Assembly: GCA_017429685.1 (NCBI GenBank)
Contig: JAFROL010000024.1
Location: 1 to 64,000, forward strand
Reading direction: 5' to 3'
DNA from: Bacteroidales bacterium
GTDB taxonomy: Bacteria; Bacteroidota; Bacteroidia; Bacteroidales; P3
Length of the DNA stretch: 64,000 bases
The notes under the pieces were generated by a model that was given only the letters and a program-made list of their open reading frames with translations, was not told where the DNA came from and searched no databases. Position 1 is the stretch's first letter. Every line of letters begins with the position of its first letter. Below, in pieces: positions 14,078-25,696 of this stretch. The position numbers were made by a program, and so were the translations under genes.

Positions 14078-17000
14078 ATGAAACGTTATATGAGAGACTC
14101 TTTTAAACGCATTGCAATGCTTACTTTGTTGTTGGCTGTCGTGGCGTCGGCATCGGCCCAGACACCTGTACGTCCTTTGGTTAAAGGCTCCGTGTTTGGT
14201 GGCGGCCGTATGGCTGACGTTAACGGCGAGACCAATGTCGATGTCAAGGAGTGCCAGGCTATCGGTTCCGTCTTTGGCGGCAACGATATCGCCGGTCAGG
14301 TCCTTGGTGCCAATGGTGCCAAGGTCACTATCGGCAGCGGCGAGAAGACTACCGACATCATCATCGGCTCGGTCTACGGCGGCGGCAACGGCTACTACTA
14401 CTACCCCAACGGTGTTGGCACCGAAGTCTTCGAGCTCAACGGTTCGGGCGACCCCGTCGCCAAGACCCTCGCCGCCGGCGAGGTCAAGGGCTACACCTCT
14501 ACCGACCGTGCCACGGTCTATGCTGCCCTCACCGGAGCAGCCTCTGTCCCTTCGGTCCAGAAAACCACCGTCAGTGTCGTCAGCGACCGCGTCTATATTG
14601 ACTCCGTTTTCGGTGGCGCCAAGAATGCTATCGTCTGTGGCGACGCTGATCCCGCCGCTTCCGACACCACCACCAGCATCCGCATCAGCCACGGTACGGT
14701 TTTCTCGGTCTTCGGTGGCAACAACTACGGCGGCTTCCTTGCCAAGAACACCACTCAGCACATCGTGGTTGGCGGCAGCAAGGCTCTCGCCCCCAACTCG
14801 TCGGTCAACCTTGGCGGTGACCACAGCACGGGTCTTGCCCACACGGGTGCCACTATCGACGCCTGGACTGCTGTGGCCGATGCGCATTCCATCTGCTTCC
14901 TCTTCGGCGGCGGCAACAAGGTGCCGGGCCAGAATGTCCACATCGTCGTCAATGGCGGCCAGATCGACACCCTCTTCGGCGGCGGCAACAGCGCCGACGT
15001 GCGCAGCACCCAGGTCGACGTCAACGTCGCCTCGCCGCTCTACGCTCTGGCCAATTCGCCCTATACCAACCCCACAACCTATGCCTACAGCACCACCAGC
15101 AGCGTCTTCGACATCCGCTGCCTCTTCGGCGGCAACAACGCTGCCGATATGACGGGCCTGCCCACACTCAACCTCGAAAAGGGCGGTATCCACAACGTCT
15201 ATGGCGGCGGCAACAAGGGCGTGATGCTGGCAGCAGATTCATATACCGACAACTATACGCGTGAAAGCATAACGCCTACCAATACCACCTATCACGGTGC
15301 TGGCGCAACGCGCAGCACCAACGTCCTCGTCAACAGTGCCGACATACTGATCGACACCCTCTATGGCGGTGGCCAGAGCGCCGGTACGCTCCACGACACC
15401 TACGTCGAGATTGCCGACGGCAATCTCGGTGTCGTCTATGGCGGCACCAACATTATGGGCCGCATCGGCCCGGATAGCCATACCGGTATGCCCGCCCCGC
15501 GCGAACTTGCCAAGACCAATGTCTACATCCACGGCGGCACGGTGCACAACACCGTCTTCGGCGCCAGCAACGGTCTCTACCGCTGCCACAACGGCTTGCT
15601 CTATTCCGAGGGCGACAACAACCTCTTTGCCGACCCCAACGCCTACAGCTACCTTGCCGGCCGCTACACTCCGGCAGTCTTCAACAGCTATGTCCTCATC
15701 GCCGCTGGCGCCACCATCAAGGGCAACGTCTACTCGTCGGGCAATATGGCCGTTGTCGGAAAGCCCAAGGCTGTCGACCCGTCGGGCCGTGCGGTCGACT
15801 CCGCCGGTATCGCCCTGCTCCACATCACCGGCGGCACCATCGGTGTCGGCACCGGCACGGGCAGCGCTATGACCATCACCAGCAAGGGTAGCGTCTTTGG
15901 CGGCGGCAATATGGGCTGCGTCTTCGGCGCTGCCGATGTCGTCATCAGCGGCAATGCCGTCATATATGGCGATGTCTACGGCGGCAACGACAAGACCGGC
16001 CGCGTCTTCAGCTCGCTGCGCGGCGGCTCCATCGCCGAGCTCCACAATGCCTCGACGCCCGCCCAGGCGGCGATAGACCACAGCCAGTATCCCGGCGTCC
16101 ACACTTCCGACCTGGCTCAGGGTGCCACCATCCCCCTCTCTGAGGACAATGCCGGCACCTATACCCTCATCACCGGAACACCCCAAATCGCCGGTTCCGT
16201 CTTTGGCGGCGGCAACGGCGACTATGTATATGTCGACACCTATACCGAAAAGGCCGCCCTCGTCAGCGGCGGCACTCCGGCCGAGCGCGTCGTCATCAAC
16301 TGCTCGCAGCCCCCTTCGGCCGACGAGAACAGCTCGTTTGTCGACATCAACCTGGCCTCGACGGGCTATGTCAACCGCGTCTTCGGCGGTGGCAACAGCA
16401 AGACCACTGGCTACGCCACCCGCGGAGCCGGCATCGTCGAGCAGGGTACATCCTACGTCTATTTCAACTGCACCGACGCCCCGACCGACGAGAGCAACAT
16501 CAACGTCGGCACCATCTTCGGTGGCAACAACAATGTGGCTATGAACAAGGTGCCCCGCATCGTGATGCTGCAGGGCAAAGTCGGCAACGTCTATGGCGGC
16601 GGCAACCTTGGTGCTATGACCGGCAACGAGGTCATCGCCTCGCTCCCCCTCAGCACCTACGTCACCACCCCGAGCGACAATGTCGTCGTCACGGGCAACA
16701 TCTATGGCGGCTGCAACGTGGCCGACGTCAGCAACGACACCTACGTCAAGATCACCCAGGGCATCGTCCGTGGCAACATCTTTGGCGGCAACGACCTCTC
16801 GGGCAAGGTGGACATCTCGCACGTCATCATTGACGGTGCCGCCGACAAGGACCTCCTGATCCGCGGCAACGTCTATGGCGGCGGCAACGGCGACTATCCT
16901 TTCTACCTGCAGGAAGTTGATGTCACTGGCGTATACATCGACAATGACGGAATCAAACGTCCTTCCGACTACGCTGATGCAGCCGACGGTGCTGCTGCCA

Positions 17001-20000
17001 ACGCTGTGGCTGGCAAATATGCTGCACGACATTTTACATATTATAATATGGACGGCCGTCCCTACGTCGACAGTGCCGCCGTGGTGCTCAATGGCGAGTT
17101 CGTCATCAACGGCAACGTCTACGGCGGCGGCATCAGCGGCGACTGCCGCAAGACCAACGTCCTTGTCGATGCCGAGGAAGGTGTCTTCAACGGAATGATC
17201 TTCGGTGCCGGCCGTGGCCGCGTCGACAATATGGGTCTGCGCATTGACGGCACCTGCAAGGCCAAATATATCGGCGTGGCCCAGGATGCCGATGGCGACG
17301 GCATCACCGACGTCGACGGCAGCGGCAACATCATCTACGGCGAGGGCAACGCTATGGGCAACGTCCTCGACACCGCCTGGCTCACCGTGCGACAGTTCAA
17401 GTCGATGAGCGGTGGCCGCAGCGCTATGTTCGGCGGCGGCCAGAGCGGCAACGTGCGCAACACGATGGTCACCTACGAGAACACCGCCGTCAAACCCCTC
17501 GAGGCTCTCTATCTGGGCTGTCTGGCATCTGACGTCACCGGCACCGCCACAGGCGTCATCGACGCTTACGAGCCCGCCAACGAGCACTGGATCATCGACA
17601 CCCTCTATGGCGGCAACGACTTCACCGGCCGCGTCGAGCATACCAAGATGATTGTCAACAGCGGCATCTTCACCCACCTCTTCGGCGCCGGCAACGGCGA
17701 CTACGACTACAAGAGCCTGCTGGCAGAGTGGACCGCCGCGGGTGGCCGTCTCGACGACGATCTTGGAGCCTTCGACGGCACCCACGGCATCTGTGCCGAC
17801 ACCGTGCCATACACTATGGATGTCGAAATCGACGTCAATGGCGGTATCTTCCTCAACACCGTCTATGGCGGCGGCAATATGGGTCTGGTAGGCGACCGCG
17901 ATATGGTTGCCTCCACTATGACCGCCAGCAACGACGACCGTGCCGATTATATAGGTACTATTACTCTTAATATACACGGTGGCGAATTCCACCGCCACGT
18001 CTTCACCGGCGCCCGCGGCAAGACGGGTATGAAGAGCTCTTTCTTCGACCTCGCCGCCACCGCCAACCAGGCCGCCTATGCTGTCGACGGTCAGGTCCTC
18101 GGCAAGCAGCTGGCCTACGCCCAGAAGATTCTCAATATGGACAACGGTCACGTCTTCTTCAGCGTCTACGGCGGCAGCGAGGCTGTCGACGACGGCTTCC
18201 CCTACGAGTGCAAGGGTGCTCCCAACTATGCTGCCAACCCCAACCAGAACACCACCCTGCGTCCCTCGACGATTATGAACATCACCGGCGGCCGCATCGA
18301 GAAGAGTGTCTACGGCGGTGGCTACCAGGGTAACATCTACGGCTCCGTCTACGTCAATGTGGGTATCGACGCCGTGCGCGACTGCCCGGCGTGGAGCAAG
18401 ACCTTCGGCAATGTCAATATGGTTTCCTACAAGCCCAACCTCGTCGACCACAGCGGCTACAAGATGACCAACACCCTCAGTGGCAACAATGTCGTCAAGA
18501 CCCGCGTGCCCGTCACGTCGCCCACCCGCGCCGGCAACCCCACACTTAGAAAGAACATCATCGACCTCGAAGCCTCCATCTACAACGCCAGCGACTGGGG
18601 CGAGGCAGGCACCAATGCCTACTTCCTCACCCGCGGCGTCTTCGGCGGCGTCACCAACATCCTTGTCGACGGCAAGGGCTACAACACCTCGCTCACCAAC
18701 CCCTTCGTGGTCGATCTGCCCAGTATGGACATCCACTACAGTCTTATCGGTGCCGGTACCTCGACCGAGGGTGGCGACGTCAATCGCCTCATCACTCTGC
18801 GCCACTATGGCGACTACTACAACTGCCCCGAGATCTCCAAGACTCTCTATTCCATCCAGCGTGCCGACAAGGTCATCCTCGACAGCGCCTTCATCAACCT
18901 CTATGGCGAGCAGGACGCCTATTCGGCCTACGCTTCGCCGAGCTACAGCCTCTGCCGCATCGATACCATCATCTTCCGCGTCGACAACATACTGATGATC
19001 GAGTCGCCGGCCATCTTTATCGGCAAGTGGGCCAGCCTCCGCACCGACGAGGTCTACGCTATCGACAACCCGCTGCACCTGTACGACAATCAACCGGTCG
19101 CACAGGAACAAACCGGTGGCACCACCACAGACCCCGTGTTTTCCAATGTCGCCAACGACTTCTTCGACAACCTCTTCCCAACGGATCAAGACTGTGCCGC
19201 CAACACGTGCGACAATGTGGGTATCTGCTTGCGTCTGCCCCACCAGCGTGGCACCGAAGGCTTTGCTGCCGCCCGCAACGTGCTGATGATGCGCAACGGC
19301 TCATACGTCAAGGTGTCGCCCTTTATCGACACCGACCACAACGGCCTCGACGACGCAGGCCACGCCTTCGGCAACGTCTTTGGCTGGATGTACCTGCTGG
19401 CTCAGGACGCCACAATGTCGTACGTCTATGCCGATACCAAGAAGACCGCCACTGAATCCAACAGAAACGCCAACAACGGCGGTTTCATCTCGACCTGCAA
19501 ATGCGACAACATCGAAGTAGTTGAAAATGACGGAGACGAGCTCAACTATATCAACGTCCACGCCAACGGTACTGTCCAATACCGCTCGTGGATGATTGGT
19601 ACCAACCAGGGCTCGCGCGTGCGCCACATCACCCTCGTGGCCAACGCCGTACCCGACGGCCGCCTCAACGACAACCTGTCGGCAGGCAATTATAGTCTTT
19701 ATTCCGGAGCTGAGAGCACTCCCGATGACACGCCGATCACCATCGCCGATGCCGACAAATATGCCTACGCTACCACCACCCTCGAACTGCCCCCGGCCAA
19801 TGGTGGCCACTTCTATGTCATCAACTCCGTCCTTATCGACCAGGACAACGGTGGCCAGCTTCAGTTGGTGGACCAGGCCTACGAGAAAAAAGGCAACCTC
19901 TTCTTCCAGACTGTCGATGGCGTTACCAGCACCTACGATGAAATTGGTGCCGATCCCGACTACACCTTCGGCCTCGCTTTTGCCAGCGACGAGAACTTCA

Positions 20001-23000
20001 ACAGCGCGAGCTGCTGGAATACCGACGGCTCGACGAACCTCGACCACGTCGAAGCCCTCGGCGTGCAGTTCAACCGCAGCCTTGTCGACGGTGAGAATCA
20101 CCACTATGCCTGCTGGAACAGGTCGGTGATTTCCGGCAACCAGTACATCACCAACCAGGGCGGCTACATCTCCAACTCCATCATCCCGGGTGCCGTGGGT
20201 GCCATCCCCACAATGAAGTTTACCCTCACCTACAATAAGAATATGCACACCACCGTCACGCGCGACGTCATCTTCACGATGTACGAGTTCGACTCGCTTG
20301 GCAACTTCATCGGACCCGTCGAGGTCACCGTTACCATCTCTACGGTCATCAAGGAGTTTGCCGACCTCGAAGCTCCGGTGCTGGCTATGTTCAACGAGGG
20401 CCTTACCAACGAGTATGTGCGCAAGATTACCATCCCTGCATCCTTCCAGCAGCGCGACATATACATCACCGGCATCGAATGGATGAAGGATACCATTACG
20501 CCGTATAGCGACAATGGAAACAACTACACCGTCTATAGCGACCCCCTCAAGAAGAAATGGTTCAATCTGCAGCAATACACAGGAGCCCTGCCCACCGACA
20601 ACAACCATTTCTCTATCATCGTCAAACCCACCGAAAGCACCTCCGAGAACATCAACAACACCCTGGGCTGGTACCACATTGCCCACCCCGAGGGCGTCGA
20701 TGTCTACAAGCTGGCCAAGGACGACTACAAGGAAACCACAGGTCTCGACGACTTCAGCACCGAAGACAACGGCAAACGCCGCGACAGCATCTACCGCTCG
20801 TGGGACTATAACTTTGCAAAACGCGACAGTCATTACGCCCCTGATGTCCCGGCCAAAGAGACCAAAATGGGCACAGAGGGCAACGGCTACTGGCTGGGTA
20901 CCCTCGACGGCCGTTCCACGGCATCGATCGACGTCAGCCTCAAGTTCAACGGCTTGTGGTACTACCGCGACCAGTTCGTGCCGCCTCTGGCGTGGGTGAG
21001 ACTGAGGTGCGAGTTCAAGAACACCAAGACCGAAACCCCAGACGACAACGAGTTCTGGATATATATCAAGGTACGCACACGCCTCGAGGGCGACACCATC
21101 TATATGGCTCCCGAAAAGTCGCTGACACGCACGGCAGTGTCGCCGTCGGGCAGCCAAGAACTCAAGATGCACGCCTACGGCTACGGTTACGTGGAAGGTG
21201 ATGGTGCATCTGAAACCATCTTTGAAAACACCACTACGCCAAACTACACCAATATCACTGCAGATCAACGGGATATCAAGAACAACCCCAACAACTATCT
21301 GCAGGACTTCAAGCAGGTGATGAAGATTTTCATCGAGGGCGACGTGATAGACATTATGGAGACCATCCCCATCACGAGGGGCGACGAACCCGTCACAGTG
21401 ATGGGCGACGACTACAGCATCATCCAGATCATTCGCTATTCGGGCAGCCACTACAAGTTCCCCACTATGCAGTGCGCCAACTACGATCCTTTGATCGAAG
21501 TCAAGGAGAATGGCCACCTGACGATGCGCAACGTATGGTTCAACGGTAGCGGCTGCACCCGCACCAAACCCGCTGGTGCCGGTGCCGGATATCATACGCA
21601 GGTGGGCTCTGACCAATATTTCGAGAAAAAGGCCCGCGTCAACACCATTCTCTACGCCCAGTCGCCCATCGTCTACGTCCACGGACACGGTGAGGCCAAC
21701 TTTACCAAGAACGTCATCTTCTCCAACAACTTCAACAACAACTACGACCGCGTTCTTTCGACCAACGCCGTCAACAACTCCTTCATCGGCGGTGGCGCTA
21801 TCGCGCTGGTCAACGACAATGGACTGGATGCTAATGGCCGACATATCGGCTCCGACCCCGCGGTGACCGTGGGCGATATGGGCCACATCTATAACAATGT
21901 GGTCGTCGACTGGAATGCTGCCACCGCAGGCGGCACCTCCGACTGGCTGCCGCGCAACTACGGCGCTGGTGCCTACGTCGACGGCGGACAGTTCATCCTC
22001 GGCGGTGCCAAGGGCACGCAGATCCATATCGACCGCAACTACTACCTCAAGAATACCTCCACAGAATATGGTATCCGGGAAAAGCAGGCACATATGTATA
22101 ACGACCAAACCGGAGTACAGACAGACATTATTATCCCTGTCTACTACCTCGACACGTTGAACCACGCACAGGCCTTCTCGCTCAGCAACGTCTACCTGAC
22201 CCGCAAGCCCTGGATGTGCGACAACACCGACGACGGTATTGCCAACCCCACCGACCCCCTCACGCGCCGCGACAAGCAGAGCGACGTCGTCTACTTCCTC
22301 AGCGAACTCAGCCCCGACTCGCGTATTGGTATCAGCAAGTGGTTCCCCGGCTATGTCTACACCAACAGCCGTAGCGGAGTACACCTCCTCAACGAAGTGA
22401 CGCCGCGCGACACCGTCACCGTAGCTCGCGTGGGCCGTGGTACCTCCAACACCTCTATGGTCGACAACAACTATAAGGCTAATATCTTCTTCAACGACTC
22501 CTCCTACTATTCCATCGCCGACCGCTCGCTCATTAATCCCGACGGCACTCCGTCGTTCACCAACTCCTATCCCGCTGTGACCTATAGCGGCAACACTACG
22601 GCCTATAGCGGCTACAACGACAAGGTGTTCATCTATCGCCACACCTCCCTGTCGCCCTACAACATTTACTTCCAGCGCTGCGCCTCGTTCGGCAAGGGCG
22701 TCGTCCAGCTCTGGGATACGAGTGCCTGCTTCGCCAACGACCAGGGCCTTCAGTTCAACGACTATATGAAGGGCGACAGCATCTCCTACCACTGGAATAG
22801 CTCTGCCACCTGCGCTATGGCTATGGACACCCTGCGCTTCCGCGTGGGCGGTGGCTTCTTCCCCTACACCTATAAGTGGTACGACGTCAGCGACACCAAC
22901 ACCGGTGTCGTCAACCGTCGTCAGCTGCACACACGCACCACCGTCGGCTCCAACGCCATCAGCCGCTTCGACGTGCCTGCCTATGACAGGCTGCGCAAGC

Positions 23001-25681
23001 AGGCCGAGTTCGACACGCTGGTGTTCCGTACCGAGGTCTCCACAAGCGACAACCGCCACAACTACGCTTTCGAGGTTGTCGCCACCGACCTGACGGGCAA
23101 CTGCGTCGTGACGCAGGATGTCAAGGTCCGTACCGTCAAGGTCGCCACCGACCACCACGACGACGGAGCATTCCTCTACGACTATGCCAACTTCCTGCAG
23201 CACCGCAGAAATGGTGCCCTCATCAGTGGTATCGACACGGCGACACAACGCTCGCAGGAGCTCTTCTACCGTATCAAGTCGCCCGGCGTGGATAGCTCTA
23301 GCTTCCACGACCACGTGGGACACGTCCCCGACCACCACGAGGCGATTGCTGCAGGCGACCTTGGCGGTCTGCGCCGTGCAGGATACACGCACCAGACAGC
23401 AACTGAAGAAGCTGGCGATACTTTCACTGGTCTTCCCTATGCCGGCAACGGTCACGATGATGTCGGCGATATGACGCCGCGCTACCTGCGCATCTTCCGC
23501 TCCTACCGCGTCAAACCCTCCATCTACCCCAAGGATGCGCGCGGCTCCATTGCCATCTACAATTCCAATAACCAGGAAATTGAAAATATCTCTGAAGGTG
23601 AGATGAGCAACGACAAATGGGTACCCAACATCGAGGTTTGCCCCGGCGAGGTGCTGAATCTGCGCCCCCTTCCGGCATCGTCGGGCGTTTGGGACTTCAT
23701 CGGCTGGGACTTCGACCCCTCGGCTACACCCAATGCCAACTTCGTCGTCACCGACCACGTCAACGAGAACAACCCCATCGTCTACTATGCCCCTGGCGAC
23801 TACTGGTGGCAGCACGTGACGAAGTTTGAGGATCATCAAGGTGAACCGACCGGTATGGACGCTACACATACAGCAGACAATATTGCCACACTGGATGACT
23901 ACGACCTCGACTACTACGGCAACGTGACCATCAAGACCAACAAGGGTCTCGCTTGGCTCATCAGCACCGTCAACGGCTACAACGGCCAGCCTGCCCAGAC
24001 CTTCCACTTCAACACCATCACCCTCGCCAAGACCGACGGCAAGCCCTTCGATATGCAGGCCCACAAGTGGACCCCGCTGGGCAACGAGAATAACCCCTTC
24101 GAAGGTGTCTTCCAAGGTGCAGCCGATACGCAGCACGTGTCCAACATCATCGTCAACGAGACCACCATCCAGCTGGTGGGTATGTTCGGCCACACTCGCG
24201 GCGCCACCATCCAGAACTTCGTCATCGACTCCACGCTGATACGCAGCAACAGCTACGTCTCGGCCGTGGTGGGCGAAGCCACCGAGGGTACCGTTGTCAA
24301 GGACATTATCATCCAGCGCGGTTCCATCTTCGGCGAACAGGTCATCGGCGGCTTTATCTCGCATATGGTCAATTCGTCGCTCCTCAACTGCTACCTGCGC
24401 TCGCCCAACAAGTCGGTCGCTGCCGGTTCCGGTACCATCGGCGCCTTCGGTAACGCCATCTATGCTGGTGGCTTCGTAGGCCACGCCCAGGGCGTCAACA
24501 CGATAGCCAACATCGGTATGCAGAACACGGGTTATATCAACATCCGCAAGCTCTCGGCAGTCTATGTCGGTGCCGTAATTGGATACAACGACGCCACCGG
24601 CGGCCCGGTGAAGGGCAAGTCGGGCTTCACCACCCTCAACAACGGCTATGCCCGTCTGCTGACCTCCAACAGCTCGCAGCGTGTGGGCGGATTGGTAGGC
24701 TATGCCGAGAATATCAGCATCAACAACAACTACGTCTACGGTATGGTCGACTACAACAAGACTTTAGGCTACCTTGGCGGTCTTGTGGGACATATGGGCG
24801 AAAATGTCAGCATCAGCAACTGCTACTATGTCGACGGTATGACCGACAACCCCGTCGGTGTCAGCACCACAGGCAATATGCCGCAGAAGTCCACCACCTT
24901 CAGCGGCAAGGGCAACAACGTCGTCCTGACACAGCCCGTCGACGGATACAACAATATGACCCGCGCCCTCAACGCCTGGGTACGCGACCACGGCGACACC
25001 ATCTACAACACCTGGCGCTCCGACCTCGAAGGGGTCAACAACGGCTACCCGCTCTTTGGCGAGCCCGACCTCATCCCCGTCAACGACACGCTCTTCACCT
25101 CTTCGTGCGAGAGCTTCGAGTTCGACGGCATCACCTTCGACCAGTCGGGTGCATACGTCTTCCACGTCGTCGACAGCAGCGACTTTGTCGACAGCACCCT
25201 CACGCTGATGCTCACCATCAACTATGGCGACACCACACAGGTCAGCGACACCGTGGCCTTCGGCAACGGCTATGAGGGCAACGGCTTCAGCCTCACCGCC
25301 GAGCAGCTGCGCGGCGCACTCAATGGCGGACGCCACAACGAGGTTATGGTCCTCCGCTTCATCGACAGCCTGCAGAATGCCAACGGCTGCGACTCGCTGG
25401 TGGTCTTGACGCTCTATGTCACCGGCGTCACCTCCACGCCCGAGGTGCAGAAGCTCGTCGACGTCAAGGTCTATCCCAACCCGACGCGCGACATCGTCAA
25501 CGTCGAGGGCAGCGACCTGCAGAGCATCGAGGTCTACGACAACGTCAGCCGACGCGTCCTCAGCCGCAAGGTGGAGGGCAGCAAGGCTACCTTCGACCTC
25601 AGCAACCAGGCCTCCGGAGCGTACTATGTGCGCATCCGCACCGCCTTCGGAACGGTGGTGAAGAAAGTAATTAAGAAATAA
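14078..25681 (+). CDS. Giant T9SS-secreted surface protein with FGGGN repeats
   Basis: A 3867-residue secreted protein of unknown role. It has a signal peptide (hydrophobic core to ASASAQ), then from about residue 35 to 1420 some 30 copies of a short motif of the form V-F/Y-G-G-G/N-N, spaced irregularly and separated by Ser/Thr/Asp-rich strands, suggesting a repetitive beta structure. The middle looks like beta-helix and Ig-like material. About residues 3365-3620 contain GLUG-like repeats (GGLVG.., NCYYVDG). The last 75 residues (from about 3794, VKVYPNPTRDIVNV to VVKKVIKK) are a T9SS type A sorting domain, so the protein should cross the outer membrane and be attached at the surface. ATG 14078 is preferred; GTG 14069 is an alternative. 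Probably an adhesin or structural surface protein. Confidence 0.85.
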   Translation: MKRYMRDSFKRIAMLTLLLAVVASASAQTPVRPLVKGSVFGGGRMADVNGETNVDVKECQAIGSVFGGNDIAGQVLGANGAKVTIGSGEKTTDIIIGSVYGGGNGYYYYPNGVGTEVFELNGSGDPVAKTLAAGEVKGYTSTDRATVYAALTGAASVPSVQKTTVSVVSDRVYIDSVFGGAKNAIVCGDADPAASDTTTSIRISHGTVFSVFGGNNYGGFLAKNTTQHIVVGGSKALAPNSSVNLGGDHSTGLAHTGATIDAWTAVADAHSICFLFGGGNKVPGQNVHIVVNGGQIDTLFGGGNSADVRSTQVDVNVASPLYALANSPYTNPTTYAYSTTSSVFDIRCLFGGNNAADMTGLPTLNLEKGGIHNVYGGGNKGVMLAADSYTDNYTRESITPTNTTYHGAGATRSTNVLVNSADILIDTLYGGGQSAGTLHDTYVEIADGNLGVVYGGTNIMGRIGPDSHTGMPAPRELAKTNVYIHGGTVHNTVFGASNGLYRCHNGLLYSEGDNNLFADPNAYSYLAGRYTPAVFNSYVLIAAGATIKGNVYSSGNMAVVGKPKAVDPSGRAVDSAGIALLHITGGTIGVGTGTGSAMTITSKGSVFGGGNMGCVFGAADVVISGNAVIYGDVYGGNDKTGRVFSSLRGGSIAELHNASTPAQAAIDHSQYPGVHTSDLAQGATIPLSEDNAGTYTLITGTPQIAGSVFGGGNGDYVYVDTYTEKAALVSGGTPAERVVINCSQPPSADENSSFVDINLASTGYVNRVFGGGNSKTTGYATRGAGIVEQGTSYVYFNCTDAPTDESNINVGTIFGGNNNVAMNKVPRIVMLQGKVGNVYGGGNLGAMTGNEVIASLPLSTYVTTPSDNVVVTGNIYGGCNVADVSNDTYVKITQGIVRGNIFGGNDLSGKVDISHVIIDGAADKDLLIRGNVYGGGNGDYPFYLQEVDVTGVYIDNDGIKRPSDYADAADGAAANAVAGKYAARHFTYYNMDGRPYVDSAAVVLNGEFVINGNVYGGGISGDCRKTNVLVDAEEGVFNGMIFGAGRGRVDNMGLRIDGTCKAKYIGVAQDADGDGITDVDGSGNIIYGEGNAMGNVLDTAWLTVRQFKSMSGGRSAMFGGGQSGNVRNTMVTYENTAVKPLEALYLGCLASDVTGTATGVIDAYEPANEHWIIDTLYGGNDFTGRVEHTKMIVNSGIFTHLFGAGNGDYDYKSLLAEWTAAGGRLDDDLGAFDGTHGICADTVPYTMDVEIDVNGGIFLNTVYGGGNMGLVGDRDMVASTMTASNDDRADYIGTITLNIHGGEFHRHVFTGARGKTGMKSSFFDLAATANQAAYAVDGQVLGKQLAYAQKILNMDNGHVFFSVYGGSEAVDDGFPYECKGAPNYAANPNQNTTLRPSTIMNITGGRIEKSVYGGGYQGNIYGSVYVNVGIDAVRDCPAWSKTFGNVNMVSYKPNLVDHSGYKMTNTLSGNNVVKTRVPVTSPTRAGNPTLRKNIIDLEASIYNASDWGEAGTNAYFLTRGVFGGVTNILVDGKGYNTSLTNPFVVDLPSMDIHYSLIGAGTSTEGGDVNRLITLRHYGDYYNCPEISKTLYSIQRADKVILDSAFINLYGEQDAYSAYASPSYSLCRIDTIIFRVDNILMIESPAIFIGKWASLRTDEVYAIDNPLHLYDNQPVAQEQTGGTTTDPVFSNVANDFFDNLFPTDQDCAANTCDNVGICLRLPHQRGTEGFAAARNVLMMRNGSYVKVSPFIDTDHNGLDDAGHAFGNVFGWMYLLAQDATMSYVYADTKKTATESNRNANNGGFISTCKCDNIEVVENDGDELNYINVHANGTVQYRSWMIGTNQGSRVRHITLVANAVPDGRLNDNLSAGNYSLYSGAESTPDDTPITIADADKYAYATTTLELPPANGGHFYVINSVLIDQDNGGQLQLVDQAYEKKGNLFFQTVDGVTSTYDEIGADPDYTFGLAFASDENFNSASCWNTDGSTNLDHVEALGVQFNRSLVDGENHHYACWNRSVISGNQYITNQGGYISNSIIPGAVGAIPTMKFTLTYNKNMHTTVTRDVIFTMYEFDSLGNFIGPVEVTVTISTVIKEFADLEAPVLAMFNEGLTNEYVRKITIPASFQQRDIYITGIEWMKDTITPYSDNGNNYTVYSDPLKKKWFNLQQYTGALPTDNNHFSIIVKPTESTSENINNTLGWYHIAHPEGVDVYKLAKDDYKETTGLDDFSTEDNGKRRDSIYRSWDYNFAKRDSHYAPDVPAKETKMGTEGNGYWLGTLDGRSTASIDVSLKFNGLWYYRDQFVPPLAWVRLRCEFKNTKTETPDDNEFWIYIKVRTRLEGDTIYMAPEKSLTRTAVSPSGSQELKMHAYGYGYVEGDGASETIFENTTTPNYTNITADQRDIKNNPNNYLQDFKQVMKIFIEGDVIDIMETIPITRGDEPVTVMGDDYSIIQIIRYSGSHYKFPTMQCANYDPLIEVKENGHLTMRNVWFNGSGCTRTKPAGAGAGYHTQVGSDQYFEKKARVNTILYAQSPIVYVHGHGEANFTKNVIFSNNFNNNYDRVLSTNAVNNSFIGGGAIALVNDNGLDANGRHIGSDPAVTVGDMGHIYNNVVVDWNAATAGGTSDWLPRNYGAGAYVDGGQFILGGAKGTQIHIDRNYYLKNTSTEYGIREKQAHMYNDQTGVQTDIIIPVYYLDTLNHAQAFSLSNVYLTRKPWMCDNTDDGIANPTDPLTRRDKQSDVVYFLSELSPDSRIGISKWFPGYVYTNSRSGVHLLNEVTPRDTVTVARVGRGTSNTSMVDNNYKANIFFNDSSYYSIADRSLINPDGTPSFTNSYPAVTYSGNTTAYSGYNDKVFIYRHTSLSPYNIYFQRCASFGKGVVQLWDTSACFANDQGLQFNDYMKGDSISYHWNSSATCAMAMDTLRFRVGGGFFPYTYKWYDVSDTNTGVVNRRQLHTRTTVGSNAISRFDVPAYDRLRKQAEFDTLVFRTEVSTSDNRHNYAFEVVATDLTGNCVVTQDVKVRTVKVATDHHDDGAFLYDYANFLQHRRNGALISGIDTATQRSQELFYRIKSPGVDSSSFHDHVGHVPDHHEAIAAGDLGGLRRAGYTHQTATEEAGDTFTGLPYAGNGHDDVGDMTPRYLRIFRSYRVKPSIYPKDARGSIAIYNSNNQEIENISEGEMSNDKWVPNIEVCPGEVLNLRPLPASSGVWDFIGWDFDPSATPNANFVVTDHVNENNPIVYYAPGDYWWQHVTKFEDHQGEPTGMDATHTADNIATLDDYDLDYYGNVTIKTNKGLAWLISTVNGYNGQPAQTFHFNTITLAKTDGKPFDMQAHKWTPLGNENNPFEGVFQGAADTQHVSNIIVNETTIQLVGMFGHTRGATIQNFVIDSTLIRSNSYVSAVVGEATEGTVVKDIIIQRGSIFGEQVIGGFISHMVNSSLLNCYLRSPNKSVAAGSGTIGAFGNAIYAGGFVGHAQGVNTIANIGMQNTGYINIRKLSAVYVGAVIGYNDATGGPVKGKSGFTTLNNGYARLLTSNSSQRVGGLVGYAENISINNNYVYGMVDYNKTLGYLGGLVGHMGENVSISNCYYVDGMTDNPVGVSTTGNMPQKSTTFSGKGNNVVLTQPVDGYNNMTRALNAWVRDHGDTIYNTWRSDLEGVNNGYPLFGEPDLIPVNDTLFTSSCESFEFDGITFDQSGAYVFHVVDSSDFVDSTLTLMLTINYGDTTQVSDTVAFGNGYEGNGFSLTAEQLRGALNGGRHNEVMVLRFIDSLQNANGCDSLVVLTLYVTGVTSTPEVQKLVDVKVYPNPTRDIVNVEGSDLQSIEVYDNVSRRVLSRKVEGSKATFDLSNQASGAYYVRIRTAFGTVVKKVIKK

Positions 25682-25696
25682 CGAAGACGAAAACAT

